This document shows, piece by piece, positions 22,053 through 34,916 of a stretch of DNA of 64,000 nucleotides. The first letter of the stretch is position 1. The number at the start of each line of letters is the position of its first letter. This DNA comes from Isoetes taiwanensis (taxonomy: Eukaryota > Streptophyta > Lycopodiopsida > Isoetales > Isoetaceae), in contig JAJEKV010000073.1 of NCBI GenBank assembly GCA_021234155.1, forward strand, positions 4,622,001 through 4,686,000. The letters are read 5' to 3'. The translations under genes and the position numbers were made by a program. The notes under the pieces are model-generated. The model worked only from the letters and a program-made list of their open reading frames with translations. It had not been told where the DNA came from and ran no database searches.

Positions 22053-25000
22053 TTCTCACAGCAGCTTCCTTCCTTCTCGTGGCTTCCCTCCCTTCCCGCC
22101 CTGCCCTTCCTTTAGTCTCTCTTCTCCCTCTTCCATTTCCTTACACGATTCTCTTCTTGGATTCTCACCATAAAAGTACATACTTGGTTGTTAGCAGGCG
22201 CGCGCGTTATGGCCGGTGCCAGAGAACTTTTTAGCAGGCATCTGTAGCAGTAGGTTCTTGAGCAGGTTCTTATGCTCTCTTTCTTTATGCTCTCGGTATG
22301 CAGTGGTAGAGGCCATTCAGGCTGTGTGCATCCGACCGAAGATTTTGGAAGGTATGGGTTCTTTCTGTTGAATTTGAAACATGCAGTTAACTAGGGAGCA
22401 GCAAAATTGCATCTGCGGTTTATTGGTTGAGGTATATTGGTTGGTTAGTGATCGATTCAATTGGCAAGCCATGCTCACTGTTTCCTCTTCCGTGTGCTGC
22501 CTTAGTTATTTGTTGTTGCAGGAATCGGCCTTTTGCATGCACGATGGCGGATTATACGATTGGTCTTGCAGCACAAGCATTTGCGATGCAGAGAGCTGGA
22601 TTCGGCTGTGTTAACTAATTAGCGCATGCTCTCTGGTTTAGTTTCCTTCTTTTTCCCCATCCTATCCTCTGTATTTGTCTAGATCCTGCATGTCCAAGGC
22701 AGTTCCCGGCCAATTTGATTGCCGATCCACGCCTGTGTTTTCTTTTACAGTTTTCATTCTCAGCCTCTTCTTTGTCTTGCCTCTATTTGGTTCTTGAGCG
22801 GACATTCTAGAATTTTGGAACCCATTGGTCGAGCTTCGGCGAACCGCATCTTGCGTGGGGCGTGGTCATTTGGAGCATTGGCGGGAGTATGGATCTTGAA
22901 TTGTTCTTTGGTTCGCCCATTTTATAAGCGGCTTTCGGTTGTGAGGAACAAGGTCGCAGAGACTTTTCGGTTTTTGCTTCGCTCTCGAAGAGGAATTTGG
23001 TTATGCGCCATCACTTGGGACCACGATTCATGCGGCTCTCCTATTTCCGGCTTCCTCGTTCAAACACTTTTTCCTTGGATTTCCGTGCTCACCCGCTAAT
23101 TTTTCCGTTGACTACACCTTAGCCTAAGCCTAAGCCCTCGCCATTGTTTTTCATTTGAATCGGATCGAGCTTCCTTTTTCCATTCTTCTCTGTTAGGTTG
23201 GATTTCGGCCCGGCGGCGTCTTGTGAGGGCCGAATGCGATGGATCTGCATGCAACATTTAGCCTCGGCTTTTCTTGTTCTTCATTTTCTTAATTTGCCTG
23301 GCTCTCGCCCGGTGATATCGATACGACACTTCTACGCTCGTGATTAGGTGCATCGGTTTGTGGGATGCGGATTTCTTGCTTCCTTCCATCGCGAAGCTTA
23401 CACCAGCGCCATGGATCTTTGATTTGTTTCCATGCTTCTCGCTTATACACAAATTCCAACCGGCTGTCTTATTACGCCCTTTGTGGGAGGGGTACATTAA
23501 GCTTTGGTATCCCTCCTAGATCTGTATTGTTATTATTTTTAACCTTGCCTCTAGGCTATGTCATATTTATGTTGTTTACGGGTATGTATCTCCTTTTCGG
23601 CCTTGTGATAGTCTTATGCATGTCTTACGGTGTACCCGACTCATTGTTTAAGATATTGCTACTTGACTAGTGGATGCCATCTCATTGTTTCCATTATTGC
23701 TAAATGACTTGGGTGGATATCTATTATTTGCATGGGCATATGTTGGCGAGCCCTTGGGCTGGGGTTAGCTTCGAGGGCTTGAGGGAGTTTGCACATCATT
23801 CTATATGTCGGGGTTTTGCTTAAGTGTTATGTAGGCGTTTTTTTTTGTTCGATCATTTTTTACGACCTAGTTTGCACGTCATTCTAGATGTCGGGGGTTT
23901 TTGCTTAAGTGTTATGTAGACGGTTTTTCATTCGATCATTTTTTACGACCTAGCCCTACATTTACATTATATTTTCCATCATTTAGGTGGACCCTTCCCA
24001 TGATTGCTCCCTATCGTTATTTTGAATATTGCTACATGGCTTGTGTTCCAGGTATTCCATATGTTGGGGGTTTTTGCTCGGGGTCCTGTCGATGATTGTT
24101 GTTCGTTTATTTACTATGGGGTATTTTCCATTTTCTATAGAGGGATTGGTGATTTATCATGAATTGACTCTTCTAAACTCTGTAGAGATATGTCCTCGAT
24201 AGCAACTATGTTTAGACAATATCAATGTCCCTTAGTCATTATTTTTTGTAGGAGTGTCTTGTTTTCCTCATTTTCGCCTTGACTTCGGTTACTTCTAACC
24301 TACCCACCACCATAACTTTGGTTAACATTGCATTTGCTTACCCCTTCCTTTTGTTGGGCCTAAGGCTATTGTCATGGCTTCCCCTCTTGTTTTGGTTCAG
24401 GATTCGCCTTTTGCCATCTTCTCTCTCTTCACTCTTCCTTCCCTACAACCGTCCCGCACATAATCGTCTCCGCCCTTTTTGTCAACCTAGCCCAATTACT
24501 TCTACCAAATCGCTGGTCCTTGGCTTACTTTCCTCCTCCAATTCTTTATATTTGCGGCCTCATTTATTGTCGGACATTCATCTATTCTAACCTGTGGTTT
24601 GCCTACAATTGTTATTTGTACATTTATCAGGCCAGGACATTTTTAGAACATCATTTCGCGATTTTGTTCACAGAGATTTGTTTTTAGGATGGGGGTTTCA
24701 ATTTCTGAGGTTTGTATTTGTCAGCACACATCTTTAATTTGAGGCTCGTCTTGTTTAATGATTGCAAAATCTTGTTCTAAGCTTGTTTGAATATCTTCGA
24801 CGGACGGCTATGCTCTTGCAATAGGGCTTGGGGTATTTTCGTTGTTTCTGCTAAGTCCCATGTTACATATGCAACTATATACCATTCCTTAGCTAACAAT
24901 TTATTTTAGACCGTTGTTTAAGGGGATTTGTCATGCAATTGAATTAGGTGCCAATTTTCCTTATTCCATTTGTCTCGGAAACCAGAACACTTTATATGCG

Positions 25001-28000
25001 GGGATTTTTTACGTTCTTAGGGAACCTTGAAGGTGCGCATAAGGTAATTTATTGTTTGTTGATTTCATTTGGGACAGGGATTTTTTTAGCTCCTTTTTGC
25101 TAAAGTTGTTTGGGATACATTTGATAGCCGTTACAATACGTTGTGGGTTCATTATGTCATTTGAGTGTTTTCTCCGTTTTTTATCCTATTGACATGGGTT
25201 ATATGTTGCAACTTTGAGCTGTATCTTTGTGGACATGTATGGTGGACCTTATGGACATTGAGCTTTGAGTATCAGGGGGAAGCATGTCTTCTTTTTCTTT
25301 GATGAGCTTCATCGAATATTTTCTTCGTTCTTTGCTCGCCGAGTTCTTGTTTCCTCTATTCTGGGTCTCATAGTGCTTCTCTTTGGGATCTATATTTGGC
25401 TTTTTCACATGTTGCATTGCATACTTCTTTTACGCATTTTCTACTGGTTTACGGTCATTGGCTCTATCTCAAATTTGTTTCTACACCACTTTTCCATATA
25501 TGCATGTATTGGGTTGTCATTTTTTGCATTGGGATTTGCAAGTGGATTTGTCTAGTGTCTGTTTACATTTTGGTGCGAGTTCTTGTTCTGTTTTGCTAAC
25601 CTTTGGTGGGAACTTTTGCTTCATACTTGGGTTTAAGGCATTTCCTTTGTTGTCCTGGTACTTTTGACCGCTTGATATGTTATGTTATGGATTGTCATCT
25701 CTAGATATGCCCATTTATTTGTCCAGAGTAAGTTTTTTAATGTTTATCACGAGTTGCCTTATTTTGTATTTCGATTTGCATGCTATAATTTTCCACATGA
25801 CATTATGTAATTGTTGTGTTCCCATTACCCATTTCATCCCTTGGTTATTGGACTCACCTCGTTACTCCTCCCCGAACCTTGGCGCTCTCAACCTCCATCT
25901 CCTCGATATCCTTGGCCGTAACTTTTACCTTTGACTTGGTTTTCCCATTTTGACCTCCTCCCTCCTAGCATCACCATCTTACTATTCTTTCGACTTGGGT
26001 CTCTTTTACCTATATCCGCGATGTCTTAGGCTAGGGGATACCGCGCGTGATCTGCATGATGTGCTCGTGCCCGTGGTTGTTTGATTGCCCATACGTCCTC
26101 TTGTTTAGTGCTTGCCTCGGCCATTAGGAGCTTTGGACCGGACATTGGTATACTTTGTTTTATTCCCTGGCCTAGGGCACATTTTTTAGTCGGTATCTTA
26201 TGCATTTGACATCTTGCAAATGGAATTAAAGGTTACATTGGCATTGTTTTTCCTGGTGAAAATTGCATTTAGGATATTGTTGGTCTCTTATCTATGCACT
26301 TATTCACACCTAGTATATGGTTTCTTATTGGGATTTTATATTTTTGCTATGTTCCTTCATGTACCCGATTTTGCTAGCCGTCTCGTCATTCATGGGGCGA
26401 TCGTCTTTCAGGTTGAGTTGTCTCTACTGGCCATCTTCCAACCCATACGCTAGCGTTAAGCATATTGTTTTCGTTAGAATTATATCCTTTCCTTAACCAT
26501 AACTTCGGTCAATATTGCCTTTGCTTCCACGTAAATTTTCTTTGATATAGCACCTCTCTTCCTTCATTCATGATATTGTTTTCTCGATAGGGGTTGTCCT
26601 CTATTAGCCCTGCCATTACTTGTGTTTTTATTTGATCTCGATCTTCCGCTTTTTGCTTTTGACTTGGCCCATTGCTTGCTATCCATCCATGTCCTTCTAC
26701 CAAAGTTCGATCTCCGTTAGTTTGAGTTCATTTTCCACTCTGTTGCCCCTAACCTCAACCTTGCTTTCTATCGTTTTGTTCGCCTGTCTATTTCTACATA
26801 GGCCTCTTAACCATGCACTTGTTTCGACCTCATTCACGAGACATAGTGACATTGACAGACTGGGCCCACTCCATCTAACACCTCAGTTTTTCGCAGCCCA
26901 TATGGCTAGCTTTACTACTAATATGTGTGCTTCCGTCGTCATTGTGTTTGATCCATTTATCATTACTTCCTTTCTCATAGCAGACCATATGTATGGCACT
27001 CGCTTTCTTAATAATTTGTGACTTTACTTAGCCGTTATGTTTCATTTGCCTTTTTTACCATATGGCTGACCTCCTTCCCTTCCACCCCCACCTTGGCATT
27101 TGGCTTTATCTCGATAGGATGCATATTGCGTTTGGCACTGCATTCAGATTTTCCGGCATGGGTTTCTATTGGATTATCTCTCATTTTTATGCTTTTCTTT
27201 ATCTAGATGGGGGGTGTCCTACGTTGTTGTCCACAAGGTGTTCTATTGGCTACATTCTAATTTTGTGCATGGGGTTGCTATTTCACTTTATCTGGATATG
27301 ATGCATATTGCGTTTGGCACCACATTGAGATTTTGCGACATGGGTTTCTATTTGATCATTTTTCCTTTTTCTGCTTCTCATTATCTAGATGTGGCGTGTC
27401 TTACGTTGTTGTACACGAGGTGTTATCTTGGGCACATTCTAATGGCCACTTTTAGTTTGTTTCATGTTCTTGACGTTCTTCTTTATGGTTTTAATCTTTT
27501 CTAGATGTCGCGTTTTTTATGGACCGTTTTTTGTTGGGTGGTGCTGTTTATTTCCACGGTGATGGTGACGCTCATTTCTATTTATCGTGTTTAATGATGT
27601 GGTAAATAACATTGTGTGGCGTTATTTTGCAATGCATATTTACATGATTGTTATCCACCCAGGTGGGGTGGCGCTCTTTTCCACCATAGGGGGTGATGCT
27701 ATCTCCACCGCGGGTGATCTTTGTTTATTTCCACCTCGAGGGGTGGCGCATATTTTTTTTTACGTAATTGGTCAAGGATTTCATTTCTAGCTAGCCGTTG
27801 TATTTATCGTGGTTTTCTTCCCTGGCGGGTGGCTTTTTCTCTCCACCCTCCGGGTGATGCTATCGATCTCTTTTTCATGTATTGCCTTTTGGCTATAGGC
27901 TTGGACGTCTTTTTATGGCACACATTACGCTTTCGTCGGCGGTGGGGCTTGGCAACTGTCGCTCGCGGGGTTACACATGATGCAGCTCGTGCTCACGGCC

Positions 28001-28116
28001 GCTGGGGCTCCTCGTCTTCTCACTCTCGCTAAGTGCTCCGTGACCCGTCTCAACATTTGGAGTTTTTCGCGGCGGTTGGGCTTGTAGTTAGGAAGTTCTC
28101 ACGGTAGTCGGCCCGG
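22053..28116 (+). mobile_element. T-rich, non-coding repeat body (possible large retroelement derivative)
   Basis: About 6 kb on the plus strand is strongly T-rich and poor in A, giving many Phe/Leu-rich spurious frames and no conserved protein. It contains internal duplications: an 80-bp unit around TTGCTTAAGTGTTATGTAG at 23815 and 23898, and a ~181-bp unit around GATGCATATTGCGTTTGGCA at 27118 and 27300. At 27650-27870 are degenerate 'CCACC...GGGTGATGCT' motifs like those in the array at 28380. A diverged copy of the 27.1-27.4 kb unit lies on the minus strand at 41570-41860, so the sequence is a dispersed repeat. With the TATA block at its 5' side this fits a large non-autonomous retroelement, but LTR ends, primer site and polypurine tract were not identified. 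Confidence 0.45.
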
Positions 28117-29179
28117 TTTGTGTCTATTGCGAGTCCCTTCCGAATCGCATCGATCAGAGCCATCGGATCGCCATACGAGGAGGGGCGAGCCTATATAAAA
28201 CTTTTCCCCGCCGGCACCGGTTATCGGCGTCTTCTCCGGCTGACTTCCTTCCTTCTCAGAGCTTCCCCCTTCATCACCTTTCGAGGGGGACCGTCTGTTT
28301 CATGTTGTTCACTTGGCATTTACTATAATAATGTTTTTTGCATCACTATCATGTCATTTTTCATATGTTGTTTTTATTTCCACCTTGAGGGTGATGCTAT
28401 TTATTTCCACCTTGAGGGGTGATGCTATTTTTTCCACCTTGAGGGTGATGCTATTTTTCCACCTTGAGGGTGATGCTATTTTTCCACCTTGAGGGTGATG
28501 CTATTTATTTCCACCTTGAGGGTGCATACTTAATTTCCACCCCGGTTGGGTGATGCTTTTCACCTTATACGGGTGCTGATTTTTATGTTCTAATTTGCTC
28601 TTCTTTGCGGGGGTTGGTTGTGCGGCTTGCCTTGTCCATGCCATGCATGTTAGTTCTTTCTAACCATTTACGGGTATTTTTAGGGTTCTTTTGAGTTGCT
28701 GCGGGTTTTTCGCGGTCGTTTGGGGATCCTGCTTTTTCGACCGCCATCGACATGTCTCCTTCGTCTCTCCGGCTTCCGCCATCTTACGGGGGGTCGTGCT
28801 AGATTTGTGTTCGCCCGACACATCATCTTTTTGGTTCTCGGGCAGCGCATTGGGGCTTCTCTGAGTCCTCGGAGTCCTGCTATCTTTGGGTTCGCCGTCC
28901 CTCCATCTTCTTCGGTTTTCCAGGCATCACATTCAAGGTTGTTGGCGACTATTTCTCATTAGGGTTTTCCTCGAAAACCGAAGAAGGCGAGGTTTTTATC
29001 CGGTGAAGTTGTCGCCATTGCCCTTCTATGTTACTGTGCACTTTTCTTTTATGGGGTAGTCCGATATTGTTCCTATGGTCGGCTACCCCTCTCTATTCTT
29101 CAAACCATTGTATACTGCTGCTGTGATGAATGACAAGCCTATCTATCGGCCGGTTTTGTGTCTATTGCGAGTCCCTTCC
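28117..29179 (+). mobile_element. second TATA-block element flanked by 25-bp direct repeats
   Basis: A 25-base sequence beginning TTTGTGTCTATTGCGAGTCC occurs at 28117-28141 and 29155-29179. Between the copies lie the TATA block (TATATAAA at 28192-28199), the minisatellite at 28380-28561, and near the end a hairpin GGTTTTCCTCGAAAACC (about 28964). The flanking repeats look like a long target-site duplication, and the 1013-bp insert looks like a shortened relative of the 22-28 kb element. No protein is encoded. Alternatively the flanks are remnants of a segmental duplication. Confidence 0.5.
28380..28561. repeat. 25-27-bp minisatellite, about seven units
   Basis: Units of the form TTTCCACCTTGAGGGTGATG followed by CTAT start at 28380, 28407, 28434, 28459, 28484, 28511 and 28537. 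Similar degenerate motifs at 27650-27870 show that the unit belongs to the surrounding repeat family. Confidence 0.9.
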
Positions 29180-29990
29180 CAGAATTATGCCTTAATATTA
29201 GAACGACGTCATTCTTGGATTTGGTTGGTAGGGAGAATTTATTTGAAACATTGCACATTGCAATACCAATCAGAAATCGCTACATGGAAATCCTTAAAGA
29301 TTCTGCAACAGGATGAGAAGTCAAGGTTCTTGAACAAGGATTGAACACTGTGTTGCGGCCCTGCCATCCCATGATCTTTGCTCTGCCAAGCAAATGGGGC
29401 AGTCTGTTGTTGGTTCTCTGAATCGAGAATCTCCAAGAAAGATATCTTACTTTTACCCTAATGTTTTAGGATCATTCATTGAAACTCTGATTAGAACACA
29501 TGGGAGCAACTTCACTAACTATTTCAAATAGCACTAACTAATGAACTGAACACTAAATTTTTGCAAGAGTCGCCTCCTTTGCAGTAAAATCATGGGCTCC
29601 TACTCCCAGCCAAGGAATAGCTCTGCAGGCATTTTTGGAGCTAAACACACTGATTCAAAGCATGTAAATGAAGAAAAACCGATGATGAACTTTTACCAGA
29701 TCTTTAGCTTGAAAAAATCGTAAAACCTCTGATCCTTGTAAGTATGGAGGGCGAATCTATGAAAAATTGCTTGGCTTTCGGTAGAAACCATGGCGAATAG
29801 CATAGATTTCGTCTTAGGTGGAGTGGTAAAGTCGAGTAAAGGCGGGGGAGCTCGTTTTCATAGAATGTGGCCGAATTAAAAAATATTAATAAATGAGATA
29901 ATCTACTACCCCTTAGCATAAAAAATTATTAAATTCATAAAAAATCGCATTTTTGCGAAAATTCGCCCCTTAAGGGAAACCCTGAGGTAT
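29180..29990. other. intergenic DNA, no gene recognised
   Basis: Short frames on both strands have no family resemblance. Confidence 0.5.
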
Positions 29991-30019
29991 GTTTGATATC
30001 TTTTGTACATCCAATTAAA

Positions 30020-30985
30020 ATTTGGAAAAATTTCTCGTGAGTTACCCAGACCTCGGCCGGCACTCAGCGGCTCTGGATTCATCTTGTAGCCTCGGTGGCA
30101 ATCGCCTCGAATTTTCTGCGTGCAATCTCTACGGTCAAAAAATTTCTAATCAGGTATATCTCAATGTAAGGAAATCGACAAAGCGGTGGCAAGTAATACC
30201 CCTTATTATGCAAGACCCTCGATGGGCGATTTTGTGGTAACTCATGATGCTTTGATTGAATGCACCTCTATTTCCAAGCATTACAAACTCCTTCACTCAA
30301 ATGAGGTACTACGGTTATCGCCTAAGTGGTTCTTACAATATGAAGAAAGTGATCTAAAACATATATGGGCGGGTTTGGAAAAATCAGCTCCCTTCTACGG
30401 TCTGCAAGTTTTTACGGCAAATTATTCACATGGCGTTGAGGACTAACAATGTGGTTAACAAATTCAATATACAAGTTAGTCCTGCATGTCCTATGTGTGA
30501 TTATAAGAGGAGACAATCGAGCACTACTTTATAGTCTGCATAGATATTCAAACTGCTTGGGATTGTGTGAAAAAATATTCGAGATATCTTATCAAGTTGC
30601 ATATGTTGTGCTAGGGATATAACCTATGGCGTGGTTTGCGCTAAAGAGGAATGCTATGCACTTGTGTAAGGGGTGGCTTCTTTGGGTTATTTGGAAGAGG
30701 CGTAAAGCATTTGTATTCTTTCAAAATCACTCGCATCCATTCGGGGATCTTAATGTCTCTGAAATTTAAACTCAGTAAGCATGCTCATGCTATGACAGAT
30801 CAAAGGTTGGGCTAACAACTATAAGATAATTTCTTTAGTCAGATGTGATGTATGTAATGGTCAATTTTGTTATGTGCTTCAACTCTGTACAACCCTAATG
30901 GCAGTGTGGATGTATTGATATCACTGAGATAAGTTGTATTCATAAACTATGAATGAAAGCATCTGTCAATAAAAAAAAAACGTAG
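30020..30985 (+). mobile_element. LINE (L1-like) 3' region, decayed
   Basis: Frames read IWAGLEKSAPFYGLQVFTAN, VNKFNIQVSPACPMCDYK, then EHYFIVCIDIQTAWDCVKKY, then MHLCKGWLLWVIWKRRKAFV. This is the zinc-binding reverse-transcriptase tail (zf-RVT) of plant L1 elements: a 'W..L....P......F.W....+....N.L......C..C' layout followed by a 'W.+W..R' block. It shares its last block with the copies at 6509-6866 and 53472-59390. Frame changes and stops are present. It ends with an A run at 30971-30980, the likely poly(A) tail. A target duplication was not found. Confidence 0.75.
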
Positions 30986-32080
30986 GGAATGAGTGAAGAT
31001 CTTGGGCCATGGAAATTTCCAACCCATTGGAAATTTCCAACCTAAATAAGGAGAAGCAGTAGACCGCGGATTCTTCTCCATGGAAGAGGAGCCATGTCAG
31101 CCATGTGATTCCTTAGCGAATATTCCTTACTCTTGGAATGGGACATGCCACGTTATTATATCCCACGTGGTTGTGCAGGCGCAGGTTTTGCGATCGACAT
31201 ATTTTCCCATTCTGAGCTTAGAGCTTTTTGCGTCTGTTTTCTTTTGGATATTAAGCTTTTCAAGTAGTAGATTGCGTTCGCAGCTAGAGCCAGTGTTTGT
31301 GATCTTATGATGTTGAATTTGGCAATCCATGAGAATTGTAAGTCCAGTTCTTAAAATTTTTAGGTGCATAACTGTTAATTATTTATATTTAGACCTAAGA
31401 CATTCATGTTGCCATCATAGGATACAAGTCATTTGGATCAATTTTTCATAGTAGACACTCAAAATGAAGCCCCAGGGAGATGCAGATGCGGAAATATTTC
31501 GAAGTTGTGAGTGTTCAAATGCCCTTATCTATTTTAGATTATTTTCCAATAGACCTCTATGCAGAAATTACCAGCTGTACATAAACTGAACTTCAACAGT
31601 TGGTGTATTTATAGGTTAATAGCATCCTTCCTGTCTAAAATACAGGATAAAATACGTCTGCCTAGGATTTTTCATAAAGTTGCCATTGAATGCTTTGGCA
31701 AGGCAGGGCAAAACATGATGGATAACACCATGTTTGGATGGAAGTATATTGAGAATCTCAGGGATATAGTTTATAAACTGTACTTCATCTTTGCTCAAGA
31801 TACTGAGGTCCCAGTGCTTGCATGAATCCCAATTTGACTTCATTTATAGATCCATATATAGGACAGTGAGGACTACAAAATTGACCATTGTCAGGAATAA
31901 GTTGCTTAGAAACATTTTTGGCAAGGGCCTTAATCATATACCAGACACTATTATGGTGAACAAAAGAATTTGTGATGGAAATTGAAAATGTTTGTGTTGC
32001 TTTTTTTGAGGCACACAAATTTACTCACACTGAGATCAATGAGGGACGAGATCAGAGCCTTTACGGCAAGAGTGGTAGGC
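30986..32080. other. intergenic DNA, no gene recognised
   Basis: Short AT-rich frames (for example plus 31559-31825) lack recognisable motifs. Confidence 0.4.
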
Positions 32081-32480
32081 ATTGCCACTTGTAGGATTGG
32101 CATTGCACTTAAGCTTGAAAATACCAAAAATTCCCCTGATGGATGGGGCAGTTATTGCTAACATAGAATGGCTAGTTAAAACTTTTATATCTCTAGAGTG
32201 GACAAGGCCACTAACAATCCTTCATTCATATGTCCAAGGCGTATTAGAAAAATGGCCAGAGATAGACTTGATGGCCCTGATTTTCTACCAGCATTTAGCA
32301 CACATGAGGAGATACAAACTAAAATTAAGAATAATTTTCAGTTTACAATTGGATTTATTGGCTTTGAATCTGAGCGTCTACCATACCTATTAGAGGTATT
32401 TAAAAGCACGTAAAAAAGACTACAGGTGGATTTCTTAAACAATTATAATCTTCATAAGTGTTTCCAATTTTATTTTTAAA
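32080..32480 (+). pseudogene. coding relic, possibly Penelope-like reverse transcriptase N-terminal region
   Basis: The plus strand reads DKATNNPSFICPRRIRKMAR, DRLDGPDFLPAF, then ERLPYLLEVFKS, a stop, and KRLQVDF. The pattern 'DKA.NN..FIC+..+......L' followed some 40-50 residues later by 'LPYL....K....+RW' resembles the region before the reverse-transcriptase core in Penelope-like elements. Stops and frame changes follow. The identification is from memory of the pattern and is tentative. Confidence 0.25.
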
Positions 32481-33736
32481 AAGGCTATTTCGATCTGCTG
32501 CACTTATTATAAAACCAACATCATCTATAGATTATGCTCATGTTCTCCATATTGCGTTGGTGTGGATGATTCATTTTTATGAAGAAGCTTTTCTTAGGTA
32601 GATATTATCAAGTACTTCTAAGAACTCATTGCCATGTTAAGTGTGAGCCACAAGTTCTTTGCAACAAGACCTCATTTTGGTGGACATAATGCATGGGAGA
32701 CACTTGTTCTAGGAAGATGCTGAGCACACCTCTAGAAAAAGCAAATTTCTTTAAAATGAATAATGTGCAGAAAACTGGACAAATTGAAAAACTGAAGGTT
32801 ATGTAATGTCTAGAAGCATCAGAATTCTTATAATGAACTGAAAATTTTTGAAATATCTGGAGCATACAAAACTATTTATCTAAGACTCTCTTTCCTGGGT
32901 GTTATTCTTGGCTGTTGAAAGCTTCTGAACCTGCAAATCATAGTTATTTAACTTCATACTAGCGTAATATGTTCTATCACCTCATCTAGATAAAGGTGGT
33001 TTTTTGGCCTTAATATTTAAGGTGTAAATTTCACCAATGGACCAAGTGTTCCGCTAGCCAGAACCCATTGAGATAGTTTCACCATTTTTAGGAGTATGAG
33101 GTCAGAAATGTGTAATTGTAATTTTGGGGACGTGGAATAGTTTACTCTTACATCTCTTGGTATTTTCGCAAACCAGTCTTTTAATACATGTACGTCTTGA
33201 AAAAATTAAAATGGTCTATGTTCTGCGGCTTAGGGAATTGTATTATGGATCATGTAGCAGTCTTTCTAATCAAGTTGATAGTTTGTGTTTGCCTTGGTGG
33301 TGGACATGTTCTTACAAATCCTTCTGAAAACCTTTTGGTTATAAGAATTTAACTATTGCTCAGTCTCTCCGTGCCCTGTTTCTTCATCCTATAAATGTAG
33401 ACATGATTCTCAAATCTGAACCTCTCAACAATAAGACTTCTTTTAAAGATGGTTTGAAAACTCATTCTACAGGAAGAAGACGAGTGCTTTATATAAAGCT
33501 TGGTTGGTGGCTGTGTAGGGAACATCACAAATACAAAAACACATGCCCCTGAAGGTGGTCACAGATATAGATTGTGTACGTATTACGGTATATTATGAGT
33601 CTTTAAGTTCAGCCATGAGTGACAGTATTTGTTCCAGTTCAGAAATGAATTCTGATATTAAGTATTCTTTGCATTGCAGGAAGCTCTTGAATGAGAAGAC
33701 AAATAAGAGATCCAATGCCAGGCTGATATGTGGAAG

Positions 33737-34690
33737 ATGCGGACATTATGTGATGTCTGTGAGGCTGCACCCGCACAGCTCTTTTGTGCAGCAGACGAGG
33801 CTGCTCTTTGCATTAAATGTGATGAAAAGGTGAGTTTTTTCAATGTTTCATTGCAAACATTTTTGTCCACACAGTTATGGATATAGTAAATTATGTCATT
33901 TTATTTATATATAATATACATGCACTGGTCACCGGAAGATCAAGAAAAGGTGGTCTTATAGGGCAGAATAATTTGCACAAAGCTTTATCATCTGCTGTGG
34001 TTGGACCTTCATGTCATTTTATTTCAGCTTAATCTCAGAGCTTTGTTTCCAACCATTCATGTTAGACTTTCTAAGCCTGATTTATAAAACAGTTGTCTAC
34101 AGTTTGTTTGTCTATTATCTCAGTGGTTTATATTTCAGGTCCATGGTTGTAATAAGTTAGCAAATAGACATGTACGTCTACAACTTGGGGAAGCTCGAGC
34201 TGTCCCAAAATGCGACATATGTGAAAGTGCCCTGGTATGCAAATTGTTTTCAACATTTATGACTTATTGGATATATTTGGATTTTATCATGTATAATATG
34301 TGCCCGGGGCATGCTGTAGCTTTTTTCTTTTGCGGTATTGATGGGACGTCGCTTTGTTTGCAATGCGACATGGATGTTCATATTGGGGGAAAGAAAACTC
34401 ACGAAAGATATCTTATGATGGGACAGAGGGTGGAGGTAAGGGTATCTCATTGTTCCATTATTGAATCTATTCTTGGAGACTCAACCTCATCTATGTAGCT
34501 TCCTGCAAGGCAGCTCAACACTGAAGATCCGATGGGCGAAGGCAACGATCAGGGGAAGTATCACCAGGGATATATAAATGGTACTAGATCACTCGAATGG
34601 AACAATAGTGATGCTCCAGCTGTTGCAATTGCGGTTGGTGATGTTATTAGCATTTTTTCTTGTTTAGCTAGTTATTTGCTTGGTGGCTAG
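33737..34690 (+). CDS. double B-box zinc-finger protein (BBX18/19-like, DBB class)
   Basis: Four exons: 33737-33829, 34139-34234, 34320-34435 and 34499-34690, all with GT-AG introns. Exon 1 begins [20 protein letters not shown], the first B-box (C..C.......C..D...C..CD). Exon 2 gives [20 protein letters not shown] and CDICESA. Exon 3 gives [20 protein letters not shown] and [19 protein letters not shown], the second B-box. Exon 4 starts LPARQLN and runs to a stop at 34690. The product is about 166 residues, typical of the small double B-box proteins, which act in the nucleus as light- and hormone-linked transcriptional co-regulators. All zinc ligands are present. Exon 2 is 96 bases where the family phase needs 97 (GCCCTG where GCNCCTG is expected), so the reading frame breaks at the exon 2/3 junction. 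The last exon is less certain; a further coding-like stretch (to 34916) might be an alternative 3' exon. An AG acceptor at about 33679 suggests a 5' UTR intron. Confidence 0.88.
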
Positions 34691-34739
34691 GATATGTAGT
34701 CCCTTGTAGACCAACATTTTGATTGTCTGCTTTTCATGT

Positions 34740-34916
34740 GAGGATATATTAGTTGTTGTGGATGATGTCAATGCACCAGTGGAGTCACTGGAAAAAGCTG
34801 AAGGATCTAAGAGATGCCAGTAAGCAACAAGGAAAGAAGAGGATCAGCTTAGCACATGCAAAAGCTGAGATGAAGTATTTTAAAGATGGTGGTCTCTTTG
34901 TTGACATACCCCTATA
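34740..34916 (+). other. possible alternative 3' exon or 3' UTR of the B-box gene
   Basis: After an AG at about 34765 the frame runs MMSMHQWSHWKKLKDLRDAS and KQQGKKRISLAHAKAEMKYF to a stop near 34916. Another frame gives a shorter product. The composition is coding-like, but I cannot show that it is spliced to the B-box exons. Confidence 0.3.

Noticed and set aside
21797-22234. 145-codon plus frame across the TATA block
   Set aside because: It spans a promoter-like repeat and a C/T-rich leader; composition (Ser/Leu/Pro) is that of pyrimidine-rich DNA.
24279-27504. Many Phe/Leu-rich frames suggesting membrane proteins
   Set aside because: They follow the T strand bias of the repeat body; overlapping frames all look alike and none has family motifs.
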